From contig CAZIRA010000076.1 in assembly GCA_964541615.1 (NCBI GenBank), positions 1 to 12,677 on the forward strand: a DNA stretch of 12,677 nucleotides, written 5' to 3'. Position numbers and translations under genes: made by a program. The DNA is from UPXZ01 sp964541615. Its GTDB lineage: Bacteria > Bacteroidota > Bacteroidia > Bacteroidales > Paludibacteraceae. Positions 1 to 7,077 of the stretch are shown in pieces; positions within the stretch are counted from its first letter, which is position 1; each line of letters begins with the position of its first letter. The notes beneath the pieces were generated by a model. The model was not told the origin of the DNA and made no database searches. It saw only the letters and a list, made by a program, of their open reading frames with translations.

Positions 1-2
1 AG

Positions 3-59
3 CCAAGCTCGATTATCAAACTCGGGCTGGGAAATGTGATTGAGATTATAAGAAAATAG
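3..59 (+). CDS. C-terminal end of an unidentified upstream gene (partial)
   Basis: One frame stays open from the left edge of the window to a TAG stop at 57-59, encoding 18 residues that end in GNVIEIIRK. The stop lies 5 bp before the ATG of the sugar transferase gene, which is typical operon spacing, and the other two forward frames close earlier (stops at 37-39 and 41-43). The fragment is too short to assign a family. Given the neighbour it may belong to a polysaccharide locus, but that is inference only. Confidence 0.35.
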   Translation, partial: PSSIIKLGLGNVIEIIRK

Positions 60-64
60 TTTGT

Positions 65-1468
65 ATGAATAAAAAAATACTCATTTTTAAGTACGTATTT
101 TTTGATTTGGTAGCCGCACTGATTGTGTGGGTAATTTTTATGATGTTCAGACGGATTGTGAACGACGGAATTTTATTTTCTAATATTACAGTTTTCGTCC
201 CGAATTACAACTATTACAGCAACCTCATTCTCTTCCTTATTCTTTGTTTATCAGCGCATTACCTATCCGGATATTACGTAAATCCGATAAAAGAATCCAA
301 GTTCGTTGAGTTTTTCTCCACGGCGCTTACCACAGCCATTATTTCTGTTATTATTTTCTTTGTACTGCTTCTGGACGACCTTGTGGTTGACTATACCTAC
401 TACTACTATTCACTTTTGGTCCTTTACGTGCTGCTGTTGAGTTTCACTTTTTTCTTCAGGTTTATCCAAACGGCAAATACCCGACGGAATTTTAAGAACA
501 AAGAATGGACTTTCAATACGTTGATTGTTGGAACAGGAGAAAATGCCAAAAGAATTGCCGAAGAAATCTCAAAAACATCGTTGTTTAATACGGTAGTCGG
601 TTTTGTAAAAGTAGAATCATTCGAAAAAGACGTTGCACCCGGATTGATTTTAGGGAATATTTTCGATGTTGGGAAATTAATCGAGAATAAAAATGTCAGC
701 GAGGTTGTGGTAGCATTGGATGACCCGCAAGAGCACCGGATTTTTGAAGTGATCAACCGGCTTTTCCAGTACAATGTTGATATTTGGTTTACGCCGCGTC
801 TTTATGAAATTTTGACCGGAAAGGTGAAAATTCAGAAATATGGTATAAATCCGCTGGTGAGTGTGACGCAGCCAACCATGTCGGATTGGGAGCTTTGCAT
901 GAAACGAACCATGGATATTGCTGTTTCTATATTTGGTTTGGTATTACTTTCACCGCTTATGCTTTATTTTTCCATTATCATAAAAACAGATTCAAAAGGA
1001 CCTGTTTTTTACAGACAAGAAAGGATGGGAAGATTTGGAAAAGGCTTCAGCATGCTTAAATTCAGGACTATGTACAGTAATTCTGAAAATGGTATGCCAA
1101 AATTGAGCAGTCCGGAAGATGAAAGAATTACAAAGGTAGGAAGAACGCTTCGCAAGTACAGGCTGGATGAAATTCCGCAGTTTTTCAATATCATCAAAGG
1201 GGATATGAGCCTGGTCGGTCCACGCCCGGAAAGGAAATTCTACATAGATCAGATTGTCCAGAAAGCACCCTATTATTGCTTGATTTACCGCATCCGCCCG
1301 GGATTGACCTCATGGGGTCCGATAAAAATCGGGTATGCCGATTCGGTTGATAAAATGATTGAGCGGCTTAACTACGACATTGTGTATATGGAAAATATGA
1401 ACCTTGTAACCGATGCAAAAATCATTTTTTCAACCCTCGAAATTCTTTTCAAAGGGAAAGGGATGTAA
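65..1468 (+). CDS. Exopolysaccharide biosynthesis polyprenyl glycosylphosphotransferase (WbaP/WcaJ-type)
   Basis: This inner-membrane enzyme transfers a sugar-1-phosphate from a nucleotide sugar to undecaprenyl phosphate, the first step in building a capsule, exopolysaccharide or O-antigen repeat unit. The 467 residues have the full family layout. Four N-terminal membrane segments lie at about 10-27, 52-70, 85-105 and 114-134. A Rossmann-like CoA-binding-type domain begins at WTFNTLIVGTGENA (148-161). A further hydrophobic segment at about 283-306 leads into the bacterial sugar transferase domain. That domain has GPVFYRQERMG (312-322), LKFRTM (331-336), the catalytic Asp-Glu pair in RLDEIPQ (366-372, D368/E369), GDMSLVGPRPE (379-389) and RPGLTSWG (411-418). 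The length is normal for the large, PHPT-like class. Which sugar is transferred cannot be read from the sequence. The gene starts 5 bp after an upstream stop, so it is probably the last gene of a polysaccharide operon. Confidence 0.93.
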   Translation: MNKKILIFKYVFFDLVAALIVWVIFMMFRRIVNDGILFSNITVFVPNYNYYSNLILFLILCLSAHYLSGYYVNPIKESKFVEFFSTALTTAIISVIIFFVLLLDDLVVDYTYYYYSLLVLYVLLLSFTFFFRFIQTANTRRNFKNKEWTFNTLIVGTGENAKRIAEEISKTSLFNTVVGFVKVESFEKDVAPGLILGNIFDVGKLIENKNVSEVVVALDDPQEHRIFEVINRLFQYNVDIWFTPRLYEILTGKVKIQKYGINPLVSVTQPTMSDWELCMKRTMDIAVSIFGLVLLSPLMLYFSIIIKTDSKGPVFYRQERMGRFGKGFSMLKFRTMYSNSENGMPKLSSPEDERITKVGRTLRKYRLDEIPQFFNIIKGDMSLVGPRPERKFYIDQIVQKAPYYCLIYRIRPGLTSWGPIKIGYADSVDKMIERLNYDIVYMENMNLVTDAKIIFSTLEILFKGKGM

Positions 1469-1539
1469 TTTTATCTATTTTTCCGTTCCGGTACATTAAT
1501 AACTGCTTTCTAAATTTTTCCTTCTAAATAAAAATCCAT

Positions 1540-1547
1540 TATCTTTG
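1540..1547 (+). promoter_or_regulatory. Bacteroidota-type -7 promoter element for the ClC gene
   Basis: The sequence TATCTTTG matches the Bacteroidota primary-sigma -7 consensus TAnnTTTG exactly and lies 23 bp before the ClC start codon, so transcription would begin near 1553-1556. The -33 region, about 19-21 bp upstream, is T-rich (TTTTTCC) but has no clear TTTG. The element suggests that the ClC gene is transcribed separately from the sugar transferase. Confidence 0.55.
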
Positions 1548-1570
1548 CGTTTCATTCACTGACACTGAAA

Positions 1571-3349
1571 ATGGTTGATAAAATCTGGTATCAAAAGATG
1601 ATAACATGGCGTGAGAAACACATCATGCAGCGTCATTTTATCCTTATCCTGAGCCTTTTTGTTGGAATTTTTGCATCATTAGCTGCCTACATTCTGAAAA
1701 CAGCCATCCATTTTATTCAAAAACTTCTTATCGGTTGGTTCAATCCGGATGAAGTCAATGTCTGGTACCTGGTGTTTCCGTTTATGGGGATCACGCTTAC
1801 GTATCTTTTCGTCCGTTTTTTGGTAAAAGACGATATCAGCCACGGGGTAACCCGGATTCTTTACGCGATTTCGCAGCGAAAATCAATTATAAAGCTTCAC
1901 AATGTATGGACATCCATTGTGGGAAGTGCAGTCACAATCGGTTTTGGAGGTTCGGTAGGAGCGGAAGCACCAATCGTTTTGACGGGTTCTGCTATCGGTT
2001 CCAATCTTGGAAAATTTTTCAGACTCGACCAAAAAACCATGATGCTGATGATCGGTTGTGGTGCTGCGGGTGCTATCGGAGGTATTTTCAAAGCTCCAAT
2101 AGCAGGATTTGTGTTTACACTGGAGGTGCTCCTGCTTGATATGACGATGACTTCTATTGTTCCCCTGTTGATTTCCTCTGTCACTGCCACTACGCTTTCC
2201 TATGTGATGACCGGAAAGGCATTTATGTTCCAGTTTTCCACTTATGAGCCGTTTGCAGTGGAGCGGATTCCCTGGCTGATTCTACTGGGTGTGATTTGCG
2301 GGCTTGTTTCACTCTATTTTACACGCGGAATGAATTATCTGGAAGGTTTTTTTCGAAACATTAAATCTCCGATTCAAAAACTCCTGCTTGGCGGGGTTAT
2401 CCTGAGCATTTTGATTTTTATTTTTCCTCCGCTTTACGGTGAAGGTTATGAAATCATCGAAGCACTTCTCAATCGTCAGTCGAGCACCGTGCTGGACCGA
2501 AGCCTCTTTCTTCATTTTGGAGATAGTGTGTGGGTCATGGTTAGTTACCTGGTACTGATTATTATATTCAAAATTCTTGCTGCGACGGCTACTACAAGTC
2601 CGGGCGGTGTAGGAGGAATTTTTGCTCCTTCGCTGTTTGTCGGGAGCATCACCGGATTCGTGGTTGCTACGGTTCTGAATCAGTTTGGGTTTATGCTTCC
2701 GGTCGAAAACTTTACGCTCGCCGGAATGTCGGGATTGATGTCTGGTGTTATGCACGCACCTCTGACAGGGATTTTCCTGATTGCTGAGCTGACGGGCGGA
2801 TACAATCTTTTCATGACACTCATGATCGTTTCCGTGATATCATATCTTACCATTTTGCTGTTCGAACGCCACAGCCTTTACGCCATGCGTTTGGCTCAAA
2901 AAGGTGAACTGCTTACCCACAACAAAGACCGTGCGGTGCTTACTTTGCTGAAAATGGAGAATGTAATTGAAACCGATCTCACCGAACTGGATCCTGAAAT
3001 GAGTTTGGGAGAATTAGTGAAAATTATTTCTAATTCACGCAGAAATGTATTTCCTGTGGTGATTCCTGAATCAAAAGTGCTGGCAGGCATTGTGCTGCTT
3101 GACGAAGTGCGGAATATTATGTTCCGACCGGAGCTCTATCAGCGATTTACTGTGAAGGAATTGATGATTTCACCGCCGGCACTCATCAATGTGAATCTGC
3201 CGATGGAAAAAGTGATGCAGATTTTCGAAGACAGCAGTGCCTGGAATCTTCCGGTGGTTGATGATATGAAAAGGTACATCGGATTTGTGTCCAAATCAAA
3301 AATTTTCAATTCGTACAGAGATGTTCTGCTCCATTTTTCTGAGGAATAA
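1571..3349 (+). CDS. ClC-family chloride channel or transporter with C-terminal CBS pair
   Basis: This integral membrane protein moves chloride or a related anion. The 592 residues comprise a ClC membrane domain (about 25-435) and two CBS domains (about 460-515 and 528-585) that usually bind adenine nucleotides and regulate gating. Recognised ClC signatures are GGSVGAEAP (126-134, with E132 at the external gating-glutamate position), AAGAIGGIFKAPIAG (165-179), GGVGGIFAPSLFVG (345-358) and ELTGGYNLF (406-414, with Y411 at the position of the anion-binding Tyr445 of E. coli ClC-ec1). Two sites depart from ClC-ec1. The internal proton-pathway glutamate (Glu203) is Val186 in FTLEVLL. The GSGIP selectivity motif reads ISHGVTRI (89-96). 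Both departures also occur in other family members, so channel activity or altered coupling is possible but not shown. The start at 1571 lies behind a good -7 element. xseB follows after 39 bp. Confidence 0.93.
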   Translation: MVDKIWYQKMITWREKHIMQRHFILILSLFVGIFASLAAYILKTAIHFIQKLLIGWFNPDEVNVWYLVFPFMGITLTYLFVRFLVKDDISHGVTRILYAISQRKSIIKLHNVWTSIVGSAVTIGFGGSVGAEAPIVLTGSAIGSNLGKFFRLDQKTMMLMIGCGAAGAIGGIFKAPIAGFVFTLEVLLLDMTMTSIVPLLISSVTATTLSYVMTGKAFMFQFSTYEPFAVERIPWLILLGVICGLVSLYFTRGMNYLEGFFRNIKSPIQKLLLGGVILSILIFIFPPLYGEGYEIIEALLNRQSSTVLDRSLFLHFGDSVWVMVSYLVLIIIFKILAATATTSPGGVGGIFAPSLFVGSITGFVVATVLNQFGFMLPVENFTLAGMSGLMSGVMHAPLTGIFLIAELTGGYNLFMTLMIVSVISYLTILLFERHSLYAMRLAQKGELLTHNKDRAVLTLLKMENVIETDLTELDPEMSLGELVKIISNSRRNVFPVVIPESKVLAGIVLLDEVRNIMFRPELYQRFTVKELMISPPALINVNLPMEKVMQIFEDSSAWNLPVVDDMKRYIGFVSKSKIFNSYRDVLLHFSEE

Positions 3350-3388
3350 AGAATGAATTAAATGTAATGTCATTATCTGAATAAAAAC

Positions 3389-3586
3389 ATGGTAAAATCA
3401 AAACAGACATATAATGAGGCAGTTGCGGAGCTGGAAAAAATACTCGGCGAACTCGAAACCAACACGGAAATCAACATGGAGCTGATTTCTGAAAAAGTGA
3501 AACGTGCTGCGATTTTGATTGAAGTTTGCAAAAAACAGCTTCATGAAATTGATGAGGAGTTGGAAAAAATGCTAGAAAATTTGTAG
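3389..3586 (+). CDS. xseB: Exodeoxyribonuclease VII small subunit
   Basis: This is the small subunit of exonuclease VII, which degrades single-stranded DNA to oligonucleotides in repair. Several copies coat the extended coiled coil of each XseA. The 65-residue length is normal. The N-terminal signature YNEAVAELEKILGELE (8-23) is followed by two amphipathic helices, the second ending in IDEELEKMLENL. The catalytic subunit XseA, often the immediate neighbour, is not in this window: the ClC gene lies just upstream and pgeF is convergent downstream with only 21 bp between stops. xseB is therefore transcribed with the ClC gene or alone. No clear terminator is visible between xseB and pgeF. Confidence 0.9.
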   Translation: MVKSKQTYNEAVAELEKILGELETNTEINMELISEKVKRAAILIEVCKKQLHEIDEELEKMLENL

Positions 3587-3607
3587 GAAGTTTACAGGTT
3601 GAATCTT

Positions 3608-4393
3608 TTATTTCAGCATCAGTCCGCTCACCAATCTTCCCGATTTTATGCCTAATCTTCGGGCTGAAAAAAACCGTTCATGTTCGGTAAACGTGCAGTA
3701 TCCGCTTATTTCAATATTTTCAGAAAGTAAGCCGGCTTCCAGTAGTACTATTTTATTCGCTTCCCACAGATCCAGGTGGAGTTTTTCTGCTTTTCTGAAA
3801 AAAACCTTATCAATATCAAAACTTTTATTTTCGAAATGAGTAATTAACTCATCACCCACTTCGTAGGCATCGGGTGAAATTGAAGCACCAATCACAGCAA
3901 TTAAATCACCTGGGTCAGTATTAAATTCTTCCTGCATTGCATTCACCGTTTTAGCAGCAATTCCCGAACAGGTTCCACGCCATCCGGCGTGTGCTGCTCC
4001 AACGGCCTTTTTCACCGGATCAAATAATAAAACAGGAACACAATCGGCAGTGGAAACTCCGATGAATTGATTCGGGAGATTGGTGATGAGGGCATCGACT
4101 CCATGGAGTTTCTCGCTCTTAACTACTTCATTTTGAGTGATAAAATCAGCGTCAATCTTCAAAACTGAATCTCCGTGAGTCTGGAAGGGCAGGTGAAGTT
4201 GGTCTTCAGAAAGGTTGATTCCGGATAGAAAACGGTTGAAATTTTGATGAATATTGCCAATATCATCACCTGAAAACCGGCCAAGATTCAACGATCCATA
4301 ACTTCCTCTGCTCACTCCACCCGAGCGGGTAGAGGTGAGGTGAAGAATTTCGTTAAATCTGCTTAAAATCGGGTACCGGATTATGTCAACCAT
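3608..4393 (-). CDS. pgeF: Peptidoglycan editing factor PgeF / YfiH, laccase-domain (polyphenol oxidase family) protein
   Basis: This protein belongs to the YfiH/DUF152 family, whose E. coli member PgeF corrects cell-wall precursors that carry a wrong amino acid; other members are described as purine nucleoside phosphorylase or laccase-like. Counting from the upstream ATG at 4411, the metal ligands are H79 (THGDS), C124 (ADCVPVLLFD) and H141 (GAAHAGWRG). SISPDAYEVG and FFSARR also fit the family. I prefer the ATG at 4393 (MVDIIRYPIL, 261 residues), which lies 4 bp after the obg stop and has GGAAT just upstream. The ATG at 4411 would overlap obg by 14 bp and add MIRNKS. Either way the gene is tightly coupled to obg and is the last gene of the minus-strand cluster. 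Purine salvage activity would suit the neighbouring hpt and adk, but that is inference. Confidence 0.9.
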   Translation of the reverse strand: MVDIIRYPILSRFNEILHLTSTRSGGVSRGSYGSLNLGRFSGDDIGNIHQNFNRFLSGINLSEDQLHLPFQTHGDSVLKIDADFITQNEVVKSEKLHGVDALITNLPNQFIGVSTADCVPVLLFDPVKKAVGAAHAGWRGTCSGIAAKTVNAMQEEFNTDPGDLIAVIGASISPDAYEVGDELITHFENKSFDIDKVFFRKAEKLHLDLWEANKIVLLEAGLLSENIEISGYCTFTEHERFFSARRLGIKSGRLVSGLMLK

Positions 4394-4397
4394 ACTT

Positions 4398-5561
4398 TTA
4401 TTCCTGATCATCCCAGCCGATTCCTTTGTATTTGCTTAAATCTTCATCTTCATCTTCCTCCCAATCCATTTCTTCGTCGTCAGGCTCTTTCTCATCTTCC
4501 GCATCAGAATCATCAGTCAAAACAACATCAACCGGACGGTGGACAATGTCCACAATTTTATTGGTTTCTTTGTTGAGTTCAGTCCAGATCAGGTCTTTCA
4601 GCTCATCAATTCCAAGTCCGCTTACAGAAGATATAAATACTGTCTGCACATCATCGGGAAGCATTTTTTTCATCTCCTCAATCAGTGATGCATCAAGCAT
4701 GTCGCATTTGGAAATAGCCAGAATTCGTTGTTTGTCAGCTAGCTGGGGATTATATTTTTTCAGTTCATTCAGCAGGATTTCGTATTCTTTCTTAATATCC
4801 TCGCTATCCGCAGCAATCATGAATAGTAGAATGGAATTTCGCTCAATGTGTCTCAGGAATCTCAGTCCCAGCCCTTTGCCTTCAGCTGCGCCTTCGATGA
4901 TTCCCGGAATATCAGCCATTACAAACGAATGGTTGTCGCGGTAGCTGACGATTCCCAAATTCGGAACAAGGGTGGTGAATGGATAATCGGCAATCTCTGG
5001 TTTAGCTGCAGAAACTACAGAAAGCAATGTAGATTTTCCTGCGTTTGGAAAACCGACTAATCCCACGTCAGCCAGGATTTTCAGCTGCATGATAATGGTT
5101 TTTTCAATGCGTGGTTCGCCAGGCTGGGCATAGCGTGGAGCTTGATTGGTAGCTGTACGGAAATGCCAGTTCCCTTTTCCACCGCGTCCGCCTCTGAACA
5201 GTACAACCTCCTGCCCGTCTTCTCTCACGTCGCACAGGAATTCTCCGCTTTCACCGTCGTACACTACCGTTCCGAGCGGCACTTCTATAACCTGATCTTT
5301 GCCGTCTTTTCCGAAACTACGGTTTCTGCTTCCGCCTTCACCATCGCCTGCAAAAACATGTTTTGCATATTTCAGGTGAAGCAATGTCCACAGATTTCTG
5401 TTCCCGCGAAGTATCACATGTCCGCCGCGTCCTCCGTCACCACCGTCAGGACCACCTTTTGGGATGTATTTTGCCCGGTAAAAATGTGCCGATCCGGCAC
5501 CTCCTTTTCCGGAGCGGCAAAATATTTTTACATAATCTACAAAATTTGAGCCTACTGCCAT
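4398..5561 (-). CDS. obg: Obg/CgtA GTPase
   Basis: This essential GTPase associates with the large ribosomal subunit and links ribosome assembly to nucleotide and stress status. The 387 residues begin with the glycine-rich Obg fold (about 5-160, including GGPDGGDGGRGG at 36-47). The G domain follows, with G1 GFPNAGKST (170-178), the G2 region YPFTT (193-197), G3 DIPG (217-220), G4 SKCD (284-287) and G5 SSVSG (311-315). The C-terminal tail (about 350-376) is strikingly acidic, a run of Asp and Glu ending in KYKGIGWDDQE; acidic tails are common in Obg proteins, and I recall this pattern in Bacteroidales. The ATG at 5561 gives the normal N-terminus (SNFVDYVKIFCRSGKGG). The start lies 19 nt after a terminator-like hairpin that separates it from adk, and pgeF follows directly. 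Confidence 0.97.
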   Translation of the reverse strand: MAVGSNFVDYVKIFCRSGKGGAGSAHFYRAKYIPKGGPDGGDGGRGGHVILRGNRNLWTLLHLKYAKHVFAGDGEGGSRNRSFGKDGKDQVIEVPLGTVVYDGESGEFLCDVREDGQEVVLFRGGRGGKGNWHFRTATNQAPRYAQPGEPRIEKTIIMQLKILADVGLVGFPNAGKSTLLSVVSAAKPEIADYPFTTLVPNLGIVSYRDNHSFVMADIPGIIEGAAEGKGLGLRFLRHIERNSILLFMIAADSEDIKKEYEILLNELKKYNPQLADKQRILAISKCDMLDASLIEEMKKMLPDDVQTVFISSVSGLGIDELKDLIWTELNKETNKIVDIVHRPVDVVLTDDSDAEDEKEPDDEEMDWEEDEDEDLSKYKGIGWDDQE

Positions 5562-5580
5562 GCCGTTTTTTTATTAAAAA

Positions 5581-5619
5581 ATAAATCCATTGATTGGTCG
5601 ATGCATTCAATGGATTTAT
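5581..5619 (-). terminator. Intercistronic hairpin with T tract between adk and obg
   Basis: A perfect 13-bp inverted repeat (5581-5593 with 5607-5619, arm TCAATGGATTTAT) encloses a 13-nt loop. In the direction of adk transcription the stem is followed at once by TTTTT and then an A-rich stretch. This is the form of an intrinsic terminator, although the stem is AT-rich. It ends only 19 nt before the obg start, so it would end most adk messages or act as an attenuator for obg and pgeF. Confidence 0.65.
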
Positions 5620-5624
5620 ATTGA

Positions 5625-6245
5625 TTATTTTGCTTTATCTATTACTTTTGAAATCCTTTCGAATATCTCATCTACGGTGCCTATGCCGTATATTTCAGTA
5701 TGTTTGCCAATGTTTTTGTAAAACTCGACAATTGGTTTTGTCTGCTTTTCGTATACTGCGAGACGATTTTTTATCACCTCAAGGTTGTCGTCGCTGCGAC
5801 CGGAAGTTTTTCCGCGGTTGAGGAGTCTGCTGATCAGCTCATCTTCATCCACTTGAAGGCAGATCATCACGTCGGTGCTCGTTCCTCTTTTTACAAAAAT
5901 CTGCTCGAGAGCTTCTGCCTGTTCCAGCGTGCGGGGAAATCCGTCCAGAATTATTCCTTTGTACTTTTCGGAGTTTAATGAATCAATCCTTTTTTCAATC
6001 AATTTGATGATCAGCTCGTCTCTTACCAGCTGTCCGTCAGAAATAACTTTTTCAGCTTCCTTCCCTAATTCTGTGCCTTCGGCAATCTCTTTGCGGAGTA
6101 AATCTCCGGAGGAGAGGTGCATCAGATTGTATTTTTGGATAATTAAATCACTTTGCGTGCCTTTGCCGCTACCTGGTGCACCACAAATGATAACGTTGAT
6201 CAAACCGTCACGAGTTTGATTTGAATTTTCATTTTCTGTTTCCAT
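5625..6245 (-). CDS. adk: Adenylate kinase
   Basis: This cytoplasmic enzyme interconverts ATP plus AMP and two ADP. The 206 residues contain the P-loop GAPGSGKGT (22-30), the AMP-binding LSSGDLLR (44-51), DGFPRT (101-106) and a short LID with GKTSGRSDD (145-153). It is therefore the short-LID form without a zinc-binding insert. The N-terminus carries about 14 extra polar residues (METENENSNQTRDG) before the usual start of the domain. No other ATG lies between, and the region up to the P-loop is open, so I keep this start, although the extension is unusual. The gene lies 83 bp after hpt with no obvious promoter between them, which suggests co-transcription. A strong hairpin follows the stop codon. 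Confidence 0.95.
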   Translation of the reverse strand: METENENSNQTRDGLINVIICGAPGSGKGTQSDLIIQKYNLMHLSSGDLLRKEIAEGTELGKEAEKVISDGQLVRDELIIKLIEKRIDSLNSEKYKGIILDGFPRTLEQAEALEQIFVKRGTSTDVMICLQVDEDELISRLLNRGKTSGRSDDNLEVIKNRLAVYEKQTKPIVEFYKNIGKHTEIYGIGTVDEIFERISKVIDKAK

Positions 6246-6311
6246 AATGATGTTTCTGGCGCCTCATTGAGCACCCAATAAAAATAAACTAAAACCTATT
6301 AACTGTAATGT

Positions 6312-6329
6312 ATTTATTAATTAATAAAT
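6312..6329. repeat. Perfect AT-only palindrome at the hpt stop codon
   Basis: An 18-bp perfect palindrome made only of A and T, centred between 6320 and 6321, runs into the hpt stop codon at 6329-6331. It could form a weak hairpin at the end of the hpt message or be a protein site. Its pure AT composition in an AT-rich gap makes chance a fair explanation. Confidence 0.4.
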
Positions 6330-6865
6330 TAATCTACGACTGTATAAATGTCTTTCAGGTTTCTTCCGTAGCTGTCGTAATCCAGTCCGTATCCGACGAT
6401 AAAGTCGTTTGGAATTTTCATGGCTACATAGTCAATTTTTACATCGCGCTTCAGGGCTGCAGGTTTTTGCAGGAAAGTCACTACTTTGATGTCTGCAGCA
6501 CCTTTGGTCTCGAGCGATTTGATAATTTTTTCCATAGTAATGCCGGTGTCAACTATATCTTCGACCACCACCACATTTCTTCCTACCACGCTCTCGTTAA
6601 GACCCAGTACTTCTTTCACAGTTCCGGATGTCACCAATCCGGCATAGGACGAAAGTTTGATAAACGTAATTTCACAAGGGATATTGACTGTTTTCATCAA
6701 ATCGCCTGCAAACATAAATGCTCCATTAAGTACACAGATGAAAAGCGGATTTGTACCGGCTAAATCTTTGTTGATGGCTTCACCAACTTTTTTTACTGAC
6801 TTTTGGATTTCTTCTTCGGTGATAGAAAGCCTGAATTGTCTGTCCTTAATTGTGATGACACTCAT
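6329..6865 (-). CDS. hpt: Hypoxanthine phosphoribosyltransferase
   Basis: This purine salvage enzyme makes IMP (and usually GMP) from hypoxanthine or guanine and PRPP. Counting from the ATG at 6865, the 178 residues show LNGAFMF (46-52), the PRPP-binding signature VVVVEDIVDTGIT (98-110) and the C-terminal substrate-binding segment FIVGYGLDYDSYGRNLKDIY (155-174). An ATG at 6895 would add MYFKKLNKYI. I reject it because 178 residues is the normal family length and a candidate -7 element overlaps that upstream codon. The gene opens the minus-strand cluster leading to adk, obg and pgeF, and is divergent from dnaN across about 210 bp. Confidence 0.95.
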   Translation of the reverse strand: MSVITIKDRQFRLSITEEEIQKSVKKVGEAINKDLAGTNPLFICVLNGAFMFAGDLMKTVNIPCEITFIKLSSYAGLVTSGTVKEVLGLNESVVGRNVVVVEDIVDTGITMEKIIKSLETKGAADIKVVTFLQKPAALKRDVKIDYVAMKIPNDFIVGYGLDYDSYGRNLKDIYTVVD

Positions 6866-6892
6866 GATGTATTTATTTAATTTTTTAAAGTA

Positions 6893-6900
6893 CAAAATTA
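6893..6900 (-). promoter_or_regulatory. Candidate -7 element for hpt
   Basis: On the minus strand this reads TAATTTTG, matching TAnnTTTG, and lies 27 bp before the preferred hpt start. No good -33 TTTG is seen at 19-23 bp spacing; a TTTG occurs only 12 bp away. The surrounding gap (6866-7077) is very AT-rich, so a chance match is possible. Confidence 0.4.
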
Positions 6901-7021
6901 CTCAAAAAAATACAAACAGACTCTACTTTATGATACTTTTATTATAAAATTGTGATAAATTTGTTAAATTGTAATTTCTGGAAAAAACCGTTCTTCTGTT
7001 TTATTATTTAAAAATAATATG

Positions 7022-7029
7022 TACATTTG
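7022..7029 (+). promoter_or_regulatory. Bacteroidota-type -7 element for dnaN
   Basis: TACATTTG matches TAnnTTTG exactly and lies 48 bp before the dnaN ATG. A T-rich CTGTTTT at 6996-7002 sits at about the right distance for a -33 element but is not a strict match. The rest of the hpt-dnaN gap is AT-rich and shows no gene. Confidence 0.55.
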
Positions 7030-7077
7030 CTAAAATATTCAGAAATAAGAACTCACTAATATATTAAAACAAAAAAT

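Noticed and set aside
2309..2755. A 148-codon frame on the strand opposite the ClC gene
   Set aside because: It lies wholly inside a well-conserved gene, has a Lys/Arg/Asn-rich composition with no domain, and is a shadow of that gene.
4426..4944. A 172-codon Ser-rich frame opposite the 3' part of obg
   Set aside because: The serine run is the antisense of the Asp/Glu-rich Obg tail; there is no independent sign of a gene.
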